A stretch of 64,000 bases of DNA, from assembly GCA_034190875.2 (NCBI GenBank), contig CM067348.1:28884163-28948162 (forward strand), in the 5' to 3' direction. A program made the position numbers and the translations under genes. Of the stretch, positions 13,850-24,330 are shown in pieces; position 1 is the first letter of the stretch, and each line of letters opens with the position of its first letter. Below the pieces are notes generated by a model. It did not search any database. It was not told the DNA's origin and saw only the letters and a list, made by a program, of their open reading frames with translations. This DNA comes from Urechis unicinctus (taxonomy: Eukaryota > Annelida > Polychaeta > Xenopneusta > Urechidae).

Positions 13850-15000
13850 GTTGCCTTATGGTAAACATTTGAACACGTGCAGGACTGTTGTAAAAACACG
13901 CTTCATCACAATAGACATATTTGTTTCGACATACCTGTACGGTGGGAAATTGTCTCGATTCTCGATAATTGTAAAATATCTAGCTCACTTCCTTGACTAG
14001 TTGTGGTCGGTTTTGAAAATATGCTAAAATAAATTTAGAGTCATCAAACAACAATGATTAGAAACGTAAAGCTCATTTGCAATGGCAACATTCAACTACG
14101 TGAGGACCTTATTCGCAATTGTTTTTGTTGCCAAAATCGAATTGGGGTCCGTTGAATCTGCAAGCAGCCATCTCACTCAAAATCTATTCGCGTGTCACGA
14201 AAAGGTGGTAGCTCAAAATAGCTAAGAAGCGCATATTCGTTAAAATACTATATCTTTGCATGGTGCGCACTGTTTTGCATTGGGGAATTCAACATTATAG
14301 CTATTGCTCAACCCCGTGGCTTCACACTGTTGTCTTTAAAAATCTAATGATTTCGCGTTACGAATTACGCATAGCGGGCAATCCATGCAAGAAATGATCG
14401 GACGAAAATGGCCTCATGGCGGAAGCATGACGCCACTCTAATTAGAGAACCCTGGACTAAAGCACCCACTGGAGACAAGGATGACGTCATCGTTTATGTA
14501 TCAGCGAGAGCACAATCGACGTCGGCTGTAATGATGAGTTATTGTTACAGCTGCATCCTAGCGAAAGCGGGTCTGTTTTGTGCAGATAAAAAAACCGCCA
14601 AATATATGCTCATTAAGCGTCATGCACGTAGCAGCTTCTTGTGTGACTTCCCTCCTCTACTTGTATTAATTAGAAATACCCTGTTTATTTGGTCTGATCC
14701 TCGCTTCCACTATAATTAAAGTCATGCCATGACATATTAACTGGCATAGGACGAAAGCCGTGCGACAGAAGGCTTTGAAGGATCACATAATCTTTATTTG
14801 GTATTCGCAGTCCATTTATCATATTACGAACCAGGTGTAGAACACAAGCCGGGCTGTCACATAAGTAATGCTCTCTTTGATCTACCCAATCCGTTCGCGG
14901 GCAGCTGTCCTGATTAATATAAAAAATATGTGAGACGTAGCCATTAGCCTGAGTCGAAAATCGATCATTACTTCATGGATAGAACAAAGATGGCTGCATA
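13850..15000. repeat. Diverged tandem unit, copy C (left part only)
   Basis: Copy C matches B from 13850 (B about 6000) to about 15000 (B about 7500). It then runs into sequence shared with 28.6 kb and the AT field. Only the left part of the unit is present. A plus-strand frame at 14408-14719 is not preserved in B, which has an in-frame stop and a shift near 6720, so I do not call it a gene. Confidence 0.7.
14833..14915 (-). pseudogene. Conserved short frame, array copy C
   Basis: This is the counterpart of 7362-7440. The minus-strand frame reads QDSCPRTDWVDQREHYLCDS, then PAC. The match to B at peptide level, with third-position changes, suggests past coding constraint. There is no recognised family and no complete exon boundary. 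Confidence 0.3.
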
Positions 15001-15199
15001 ACATGTAATTCTATCATGCATCACCTATTTGCCTGTATCTCACTATGGCAATGGCTGTGCCGTTTCCGATTCCGGCGAAGCTTATCTTCAATTATGCGGC
15101 AACATCTTGATAACTAGAACAACTACTATTTGCGCGACGATACTGCCATGGAAACTACTGTACCAAATAGAATATGCACGATGTATTTTTACTTACCTT

Positions 15200-15370
15200 C
15201 GTTTATATGTCATTAGGTGCGGTTATATATGTAAGCGTACTTTACAAAATCGGATATATCAATGGAACTATGACAAAGTGGTTCGATAATTATTAATATG
15301 TTACCGCAGAAAATTTAAATTACTAAAACTCCACGAGATATATTTGAACAAAACAGGATATTATCATCAT
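15200..15370. repeat. Left half of a duplicated segment interrupted by the AT field
   Basis: Matches 28615-28790 in the same orientation (shared phrases such as ATGTAAGCGTAC and GGATATATCAA). The continuation of the 28.6-kb copy (28795-28990) is found here only at 16810-17050, so about 1.4 kb separates the two halves. Confidence 0.75.
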
Positions 15371-15397
15371 CAAATGACACATATCGTTTAATAACCA

Positions 15398-16100
<703 letters not shown>

Positions 16101-16104
16101 GTAT

Positions 16105-16810
16105 ATTTGATGCGCCCACGACACAAATACATGGAATGACAATAATGGCTTCGCGTGAAGGCCATTGAAATTGGTCTAAATAAAGCAGTCCCTTGTTATA
16201 CGCCACGTTATGCGAATGCAGACTCTCGCCCTTTATTTACGAGGCATATCTGACGGGCAAGTACTGCAGCGTGACCTTTTCCCCACGTCATCTCTATGAT
16301 TCACCCCAATATTCACCGCCAGCATATGCTCTTTAGATTGCGATGTTTATGTAATTAAAACGTCTGGTAAAATTGGCTAAACTCATTGATGGGTATTATC
16401 CGTCTTAGCAGATTATTACACTGTTAAGCTTAATGTGAATGCATGCTGGCAATTTTTGTGAGTTTGCATGCATTCGGAAATGTTAGCTTTCAGTTTGACG
16501 GAACACCAACAAGAATGTGTCATTTCGTGTCCATGCATTTATACTAAGTGTCATGCTTATCCAGATTCCGTCTCACCTCCGCTATGTTATGCAATTTACA
16601 AGTCACAACCATCCTCTTTCATTAATAACCATCCTAATTACGCCGCATTTGACATGATAGCGATGTTATATACAGCGAGTGCTCACGATATTAACAGAAA
16701 GCGACATAAGAACACGTCATAAAGCAATGACAATAACAACAGTCTCCACTCTTTCCGTTGCTTGTAAGAGTACCAAGATAATGCATTAATACACTCTCGT
16801 CACATAGCCT
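16105..16810. other. Unshared segment beside the AT field
   Basis: This sequence, with the AT field, interrupts the segment shared with 28615-28990. I see no domain or transposon terminus. One plus-strand 84-codon frame (16468-16722) has no support. Confidence 0.45.
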
Positions 16811-17050
16811 GCGGCACGAGATCAAAAACAACATCAAATCCAGAGCACTGCCTCCAGAGGAACCCACTTGACTACATCCATCAAGTTGCAGTTGTTTAAA
16901 TGGAATCTCAATGCGACTTTCGGGGTAGTCGGAAATGAGTTATTCATGAAGATGAAAATGATTGTGCAATAGTTGGTGTTTTAACGCGCAAATGTTCAAC
17001 ATACCACTATAGCGAGGCATGGGGTGTACGATATTTGACCAGTATGAAGC
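16810..17050. repeat. Right half of the interrupted duplicated segment
   Basis: Matches 28795-28990 closely, including GTTGCAGTTGTTTAAATGGA and GAGTTATTCATGAAGATG. Together with 15200-15370 it shows that the 28.6-kb copy has the uninterrupted arrangement. Confidence 0.8.
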
Positions 17051-17059
17051 ATGGCTTTC

Positions 17060-18950
17060 ACTGCCCACATAAGAGATTTATCTGCCTGATTGATTATGAT
17101 TAGGTATATTAGAACTGATATCAAACTTCACTGCCTCTTCATGATATACCACTTTGTCAAAAAGCATAATCCCTGGCACACATATGACAATACGGCAAAT
17201 AATAGCAAATGGGACACATTTGTAGAGATGAAGCATTAGTGGGTTTTACTCCAGGCAACGGTCGCATGACGTCACTGACTACAATTTTTTGTAAATAAGA
17301 CCAAACGTATTCAAACATTATGCCACCCAATATTAGTTGATAGACAAATGCCGATTTATTTAATCGATCACATTTCAATTAGAAAACTTTCATGTACGTT
17401 CAACATGGCAAAAAGCTGTCCTACACGTAGACTAAGGAGATTCGCCATGAATAAATTGTGTATACTGGTCTACTTTACAATGGGTTTACGAAACAAATAA
17501 CCTCAGTGTGCGATTCGCTTTAGTTGGAGATAACAACGCCGGCAAATGGCCAAATATTTATATTAATACTAAAAACGGTGTTATATGATGGGATTTATGA
17601 AATGACCGCCGTTGCAAGAACAGGATTGTGCAAGAGGGCGGCGGACAATGATTGGTGTGATCTCCAGAGATCAGAAGAGGAAGGAGATTGCAAAGAATAT
17701 GTATCGATAAACACAAAGTGGATTGCGCGGCTACGTTATAGAAAATGCCGTATTAACAGGGAATGTGCCGCCCTCATAAGTATAGCAAGCATGATATACA
17801 AATTTATTTACAAAAACCTCTCATGGATGCGCGTATAAGTGCTATTGTAATGTCAGTTTCGTCGGTCGGTTTAGCCGCCAGTTCTGTGATACCTGTGTCT
17901 AGAATTATTTTCTTACACCAGAGTAAAGCTCTATATACGAGCGCTATTTTTAATCGGATTTTACCGTTTGGCGAATTTTAAGATAGTTATTGACTGCTCA
18001 TGTAACAATGCGGTGGAATAACGCATCGGTACTGAAAGTCGCCAGGTTTTTCACAGCAATTATTGCTATGGGAAATTCTGTATAGACAATAACAGAATCT
18101 CAGCTGCATATACGGGTTAAATAAAGTACCCGCCTAAAAGCCATTGCTGTCAGTCTCCTGGGCAATAACCACGGCAATCCTACATGAGGCAAATATGCGA
18201 TTGAACTCTGAAACTAAGTTACAATATTTCTTCATTACGAGCATTACCCTTAACATTATAATCTGAAGGTGTTTACGGGAATCCATTGTCTAACAAGAGG
18301 GAAACGCGGACGCCAGTAACAGTTCGTATGTTGTGTTGTTTGTATACACGATCTATCAACATAGAAAAGACCTTTCAGATGTTCCTGCAAATTTCATTTA
18401 TATGTGTATATGACTTTACTGCCTTTCTTGTGAATAAATATCACCTGGATTATTTGGAATTCAGCAATAGACTGCTCGGGTAGAATTGTTCAAATGTAGT
18501 GACCTTTACTTTAAAAGCATTTGGTAAGGGTTTACAATATTGATCGGCAGCAAGCAGTAGAAAGGCTTCCGAAAGGTAATGTTTGCAGTTTTTTGAATGT
18601 GGGCTCTGATGTAATCATCGGACTCGTTCAAACACTCTGATATCAACAAACAGGAGACTTAGTGCGCACCTCGTATCGGTGATATACAGCTGCTTAGACC
18701 ATTCACGATACCCAGTCGAATTATAACTGGATCTTCCTGCCAAAGGATGGCACAAGAGAAGACAAAACCATAAATCATTACTTTTATAATCCAGTAATTC
18801 GACCAACAATGAATGGTAATAGGTAACATATATACAAATATCCAACGCCCTTGCGTCCGGGTATAAAGCAAATAATCTTTGTTAAATGGGTGGTTTTTCT
18901 TCAACTTTATGGCTTATTTAAAGTACGATGTGTGGTTAGAGCTACAATTG
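17060..18950 (-). repeat. Inverted copy of the 37.5-39.5 / 54.3-55.7 kb block
   Basis: Reverse complement matches 54340-55745 (17060-17520 with 55320-55745, 17700-18250 with 54590-55130) and 37500-38530 (18240-18950 with 37500-38050). It is clearly older than the 22-kb-spaced direct duplication. It carries the minus-strand terminal exon at 18659-18898. A 104-codon plus-strand frame (17524-17838) is antisense to the conserved coding orientation and is not called. Confidence 0.8.
18659..18898 (-). CDS. Candidate terminal coding exon, Cys/Trp-rich (inverted copy)
   Basis: The frame starts after an AG on the minus strand (TTGAAG then AAAAACC) and ends at a stop shared by all copies. It reads NH-x-FNK-x-YLLY, RTQGRWIF, WIIKV, then VIIRLGIVNGLSSCIS and AH at the end. 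Against 37563-37781, hand alignment shows one 3-nt and one 24-nt length difference, both keeping frame. In the last 22 codons about half of the substitutions are synonymous (CTG/CTT, CTA/TTA, AGC/AGT, TCA/TCT, GCG/GCC). That pattern is expected from a coding exon under constraint rather than from neutral repeat drift. The AG context is weaker than in the other copies. The function is unknown. I infer an extracellular Cys-containing protein. Confidence 0.5.
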   Translation of the reverse strand, partial: KNHPFNKDYLLYTRTQGRWIFVYMLPITIHCWSNYWIIKVMIYGFVFSCAILWQEDPVIIRLGIVNGLSSCISPIRGAH

Positions 18951-19319
18951 GGTCCCAAATAAAACCACAGTTTCAGCATCCTGGTTTATGTTAGTGAGAC
19001 ATCGTGCTACCTGTTTAAGGAATGCATGAAAGTGTAAAGGTGTAGCACGTCTGTTATAACGGCTCAGAACACGCACAATTTTACATAACGAATGCGCATT
19101 ATCTGTTTATTATCTAATGTAATCAAGTGCAGGCGAGATACTAAATAACATCTGTCGATATGTAATCCTATAATGAGTCATGTTTGCTGCATAGTCTGTG
19201 AGATAATCTTTAACTCAATAGCTGAATAACTGCGTTAAGTAGCCTCAGCAAAATGATGAGATACTCGCGGCATAGACATAAACTGAAGTAAATTTATCGC
19301 ATTCATACCAAGCCTCTGA

Positions 19320-20260
19320 ATGGCACATTGTCCAGTTAATGTGATACGATTGAATCTGATGAGGCAAAAATGTTTGTACAGTCACCAACATACAAATATA
19401 GATCTCTCAGTTATAGCTGCAAGTTGTTTGAGGTTGTCGCAATATCACTTAAGTCTTTGCATAGCTACCGTCAAAGTTACAAAAGGAATAGGAAAACCTG
19501 GCGTCATTCTGCGACTGGCAAAAACAAAGTATCTTAAACAGGAAATAGTAGATGTCAACCAGAGCTGGCGAGATCACAAATTGCACGTGCCAAGATCAAA
19601 TGTGATAGTGGGTGATGGTAAAAAACCCGGAGGTGTAGTCCTGTATGAAGATAGACACGACATCTGGTAGGCTAGATTTCGGTTGTCGATTCAGTACAGT
19701 GGTAGAATTTACCATAATTAGCAGCAGCACTCGGAAATTTACATCACTTGGCCGATAGTGAGCATCTTCATCCCGCATGCGCGTAACATTGTATTCATTA
19801 CCAATACGCTACTAGATTCAAAAGCCGCCCAAAAAATATTGACTATTAATCATACTATCCATTCACACAGCTTGTACATTGCAGTTCTATTCCGAATATC
19901 GTTTTGCTACTCGATTTTAAGTAATGAGCCAATCTAACTGCCTTTTAAAGACCCATGTTCATTGCACAAGGCTTCGCCATGCTGACTAGAACATCGTGAA
20001 CGAATACATTTGCAAGGTTATGCAGAAATGTACAGATACTTTGTCTGCCTCTTTGGAGGCACCAAAGCTAATGCCAGCAACAGTGAATAAGTGGGTCATA
20101 ACATCGCAAGGATTCAGAAATAGAAGCATGAGGAACCTAAATAATCCGAATAAACGTTACACATAGTTACCAAGAGAAGTTATGAAGCCGCAGGAATACG
20201 CATTTAACATATAATGAAAGCGGTGGTTAAGGCTACATGGAAGCGGCTTGGTTAATATGA
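19320..20260. repeat. Inverted copy of 44090-45015
   Basis: Reverse complement aligns along its length: 19320-19680 with 44680-45015, 19730-20050 with 44230-44600, 20050-20200 with 44100-44230. Shared phrases include GTTTGAGGTTGTCGCAATAT and CAAATGTGATAGTGGGTGA. Moderately diverged, with indels. Confidence 0.85.
19986..20087 (-). pseudogene. Exon relic paired with 44228-44316
   Basis: On the minus strand the frame reads FTVAGISFGASKEADK and ends MYSFTMF-stop. The 44-kb copy encodes NSLGAFKKADT and ends MHSFTML-stop at the same point, with no indel and about eight synonymous differences. Here the splice acceptor present at 44 kb (GTTGCAG) has become GTTGCTG, so this copy probably cannot be spliced in. 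The protein family is unknown. Confidence 0.35.
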
Positions 20261-20269
20261 TATCAAATT

Positions 20270-21030
20270 GTTCTTCCAACAACATGTCTCAGAATATTGT
20301 ATTCGCAATTATATTGTCACCCTCAGGAAGCAGTCAACGTTACTTACGCTGAAGAGCGTCAACAATAAACCACTTATACGTCTCGATCAGCTAGGGATAG
20401 TGTCCTTAATGCTGTTACTGACCCTTACAAAGACGCTCCCACTTTGGAAGCACGCTTGCACTAGGGTCAATGTGTGAGCGCTGTGGTCAACATTTACTTG
20501 GACCATAACAAGTTTTGTCCGTCTCCGATTGATGTGGAGGCTGCCATTGCAGTCAATAACAAATATCTGATCATAAGAAATAATTTGCTATAGAGCAAGG
20601 TTTTTTTATCACGTCAGTATTGAATATCAATTTGCCACGGGTATGAAGCACGTCTGCTCTGGCTTTGGGTTGTATTTCAAATATTATCTGTTAGTCAGAT
20701 TATTGAAATCATCTGATTTTAAGCTCTAATTTTTAGTATGTCAAATATAAGAAATAGTGTACATAATTCTATCGGCATCATTGAAGAAAACCCGAATTAT
20801 ATTTATGTGTGTTGGTATAACTCCAATTAATTTACAATAATCACAATACCGTGTAAAAAAACAATGCTGCCGTTATAGGGTATGCACTCTGCATAGTAGC
20901 TGTAAAAATGCTAAATATTAGTCCAAAAACAGGTTAGCATACTCCTACTCAGCTCTTGAGAGCACAGGGAAACAGAAAAATATTCAATCAGAGCGTAACT
21001 TCGGAATGGTTGATGCGCAAGGATAATTGC
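20270..21030. other. No recognisable features
   Basis: AT-rich sequence between the inverted 19-20 kb block and the SINE. One 69-codon plus frame (20268-20477) has no domain or splice support. Confidence 0.5.
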
Positions 21031-21240
21031 CCTTGAGAGATGGTAGCCGGTTACCGTGACGTATGGTGCGTCACCTTTCCACCCACAAGTTGTGGGTTCG
21101 ATACCAAGGTGTAAAAGCTTGAATTGTTCCCAGTGTCTCGGATGATTATGTTAAATGGCGGTCCCATCTCTGAAAGGGGATGCACCCAACCAGGTAACTA
21201 AATTGTACCATGCTGTAACTACAGATTAAGCAATTGTCAG
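21030..21240 (+). mobile_element. tRNA-derived SINE-like element, copy 1
   Basis: There is an A-box-like TGGTAGCCGG at 21041-21050 and a good Pol III B box GGTTCGATACC at 21095-21105. A body follows (GGCGGTCCCATCTCTGAAAG, then GGGGATGCACCCAACCAG) that recurs, reversed, at 27.2 kb. The A-to-B spacing is about 10 bp longer than in a normal tRNA head, so this copy seems to carry an insertion. SINEs are transcribed by Pol III and mobilised by LINE enzymes. I saw no clear target-site duplication. The family name cannot be fixed without a repeat library. Confidence 0.7.
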
Positions 21241-22610
21241 GATATTGCCGAAATTCAAACCAGGGTAAAAGCACTAAATGAATATCAAAATATCAGTCTT
21301 TGTATGAAAGTTTGCGGAAAACCTGGCGCAAAAATTTCATTCTTTTATATCTCTATCGCGCAGACAGAAACAGTTCTGACATCTTTACTGTGCATGGCCG
21401 CGAAGTAAATGTACAGTTTCAATCATAAACGGAGCTTCCTGTTGGAGATATATATGATGTACTGCGACTAGTTTTTCCGTTCTGGTACAAGTAAAAGACG
21501 GCATTAAAAAGACGAGAATGGCTGTACAATTCTTGTATCTCTAATTATTACCGCCACCAGCATGCTGCTGGTTGCAATATCTCTCTATGACAGTTTTGTT
21601 ATGCGAATACAGAAAAAAAGATTACCTTGCATCAGACAACAGCTGTATGTTACGGTCGGTCTCACTTTCGTGTATCATTAATGCTGAAACAATTGCATTT
21701 GTAAAATACGTCTAGCACCAAATATGCAGGTGCTTGTTATCGTATGATCTAAATATATGAAATTTTTGCTTCTAGAAATCAAAGCAAGCTGATGCTTTAA
21801 AAGTTTATATTAACATTAATGATTCTGTATGTAGGTTCTAATGTACGATATCGGCAACGCAGTCTGACTTGAATCCCTTGTGCGGAATAAACGCAAATAA
21901 TCTTCTCCAAAAAGACGTTAAATATTGCCTTTCATTTCGTTCACACAGTTTAGCATTAGGCATAATGTATCAGAGCAAAAGAAACCGATGGGAAGCATTC
22001 ATGTGTTAACAGATCCAGATATCAAATATTTATGTTTTGCCGAAGAAATCAATTTGCGATATCTACCGGGCGGATCGACCCCACCCATTTGAGTTGAAAA
22101 TAGGGATATAAATAGTTACTTATATATATTTAAAGGTTTCTTACTTTGGACAAACAAATTATACACCTCTTATGATAATTAATAATTGTTTTTTGTCGGA
22201 TGCAATCTAGAGCTAATCTAAATTTCCACGGGGCTCCAGGAACTATGAACAATATTTCAGCGCTTTCACCATAACTGGTCATGGAAAAGTCACTGATAAT
22301 GCTATCACACCACATCGACTTGTGCGTAAATGTGAATTGTCAACAGTTCGCCGAAAAACCAACGTGGAAATTGTTCAAATTGTTCTCTTATCGTTCATCG
22401 TAGCGTTCTCTCACATGCGCAATGCCATAGTCAAATTACTATTTCAACAGTCAGAATGACTTTCTCCGACTTCGTGGCCACCTCATCGAAGCTCTCACGG
22501 ACTCAGTTGCCAAAGACAACATGTAGGTGAAGAAAAAAATTGCGAAATATGAAAAAAAAATTAAAAAGAAGTAGGTAACGTAGTTTATCGAGGGGATATT
22601 TTATCACGAA
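21240..22610. other. Unassigned sequence between SINE and LINE remnant
   Basis: Contains only short frames, and I recognise no protein or RNA. It may include non-coding or untranslated parts of neighbouring retroelements, but nothing in the sequence proves that. Confidence 0.4.
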
Positions 22611-22619
22611 TCTTTTACA

Positions 22620-23420
22620 CCCACACCCACATGGTGAGACTGCTCGATGCCTTGATGTGATATATTCATATGCATCAATGCCCTCAATGACTAGGCCAAC
22701 TGGAATAGCCTCACATTCTGCAACATTGGTTGATAATATTATGCACAATAATATTGTTAGTTCTAGTTCTCACTCGCCAAGTTTTTTGTACACTGACTCT
22801 TTAGATCATTTACGTCATGTAGGGTTGCGCAGATTAAATATGTAACAAATGGCTTGAGATTCAATGCTTAAAAGTCTATTTGATAGGATTATTACATTTT
22901 TAAGTGCTATTATATAAATTGGGTCATTTAAAGAAGATGTATTCTCATCAATGCTCTGGATGGCCAATGAAACACTGGTGTATAAAGATGGTAATGCGTT
23001 TTAATAATTAGAAGCCTATTTCAATATTTTTCAAGCGTTTGAACGATTTTATTTTGTTATCAACATCAGCTGTTTGACTTTAAACGGACACACTCTACGT
23101 GTCAGACAATGTTTGTGCTATACTTATGATGATGAAGAGCATCACCATTTGATTTTGTTGTCTGAACTCAGTTTTAATGGTATAAGCGGTATTGCGTTGA
23201 ATGGTTTTGAAAATTACTTAGATAATAGGTTCCAAGTCGTTAAATAAATTATTGTTACCTTAGATTCTAGACCTTTGTGGCGTTGTCCAAGGATCGTTTG
23301 TAGGTCCGATGTTGTTTCTGTTGTGTTACAATTACCTCCCCTCCGTTTTTATTATGTGTGCGAATGACACCAGCATTGTCATACAAGACAGTTGTATTTT
23401 TAAGATTTAAGAAAGTATGA
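22620..23420 (+). pseudogene. LINE (CR1/L2/Jockey-like) endonuclease-RT remnant
   Basis: Broken plus-strand reading in several frames. Near 22670-22750 it reads TRPTGIASHSATLVDNI followed by YTDSLDHL, the typical link between the endonuclease and reverse transcriptase of CR1/Jockey-type LINEs. At 23165-23240 it reads GISGIALNGFENYLDNR, the RT region preceding the catalytic core. At 23290-23370 it reads GSFVGPMLFLL, then a Leu-Pro, then CANDTS. In active enzymes the last box is F/Y-A-D-D; here the first Asp codon is AAT (Asn), so the active site is broken, and stops and shifts interrupt the frame. An old dead insertion. The clade is inferred, not tested. Confidence 0.8.
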
Positions 23421-23429
23421 AGAGTGAAA

Positions 23430-24330
23430 TGAGTAAGAGAGGCTGCGTTTGGACCGCATAATTAAGATAATGGACTGGTCTACAGTGTTGCATATAAAAG
23501 TCTATCTTTATTAGGCACGTCCAAAAGGATTATCTTAGACCACAGCTGTCCATTTATTGCTCACCTTAATTTCCTCAGACTGCACGCTAGCTAGGATATC
23601 ACGAATAATATATGGTATAGACATTTGGACAGTTCACAGAAAATATTTATTATTTTTGCTTGTCCGACATGTTATGCTCCACCTGCCATTTGGATTCGCT
23701 GAGGCATTTTGATGCCGCGACAAGCTTTTGCTCCGACTCTTCTCTATTTGTAGCTCTGCATTGCAACATCTTAGAATATTATTTAGCGAACAAACCTTAA
23801 AACCGTACTTAAATAAAAGTCAAAGAAGTGCTTGAATATAGACGTCTAGTGTTCTCCAATGTTATACGTGAACTGGTTGGCAAGGCTCGGCTTAATCAAT
23901 CCAGCAGCATTCTGTCTAAAGCGACTATATTTTTTTTCAAAATAATGCATTTTAAGAACTTACATGTTCTCGTTCATGTTATCATTTACCTGGAACTATT
24001 ACTAACTGACAGCCTATTTTAAGTTTAAGTTTGCGATTTAAAGTCAGTTCCCGTGGTCATTCAGATTCGAGTATGCTTATGAATACGGATAAGGTTGCCG
24101 TCTCATGAAGTTGAATGTGTGAATACCGAACCTGCTGCGAATATTTATTTAGCCCTGTTGGAACATTTGATACTGTCCAAGACATCATATCGTTATGCAG
24201 TGACTTCATTTTCAGCGTAATTTTCATTTATTTCTAGCCTATATATAGGGTTGCTGCAAACCATTGATAACAATGTAGCATGCTGGTATTAACCAACATG
24301 ACTATATAATGTTTAGACTCAACTTGCAGG
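23430..24330. other. Possible 3' part of the LINE and flanking sequence
   Basis: Downstream of the RT remnant, in the position of a LINE C-terminus and 3' UTR, but I cannot read a convincing protein. Part of it (23640-23910) is duplicated at 28180-28445. Confidence 0.35.
23640..23910. repeat. Direct repeat with 28180-28445
   Basis: Shared phrases in the same orientation: CACCTGCCATTT, GAGGCATTTTGA, ATTGCAACATCTTAGAATAT, CTAGTGTTCTCCAA. Offset about 4.5 kb. It may be the 3' segment of the LINE that ends near here, inserted twice. Confidence 0.8.

Noticed and set aside
14408..14719. 103-codon plus-strand frame in array copy C
   Set aside because: Copy B has an in-frame stop and a shift soon after the start; no domain.
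17524..17838. 104-codon plus-strand frame
   Set aside because: Not open in the homologous blocks; antisense to the conserved orientation.
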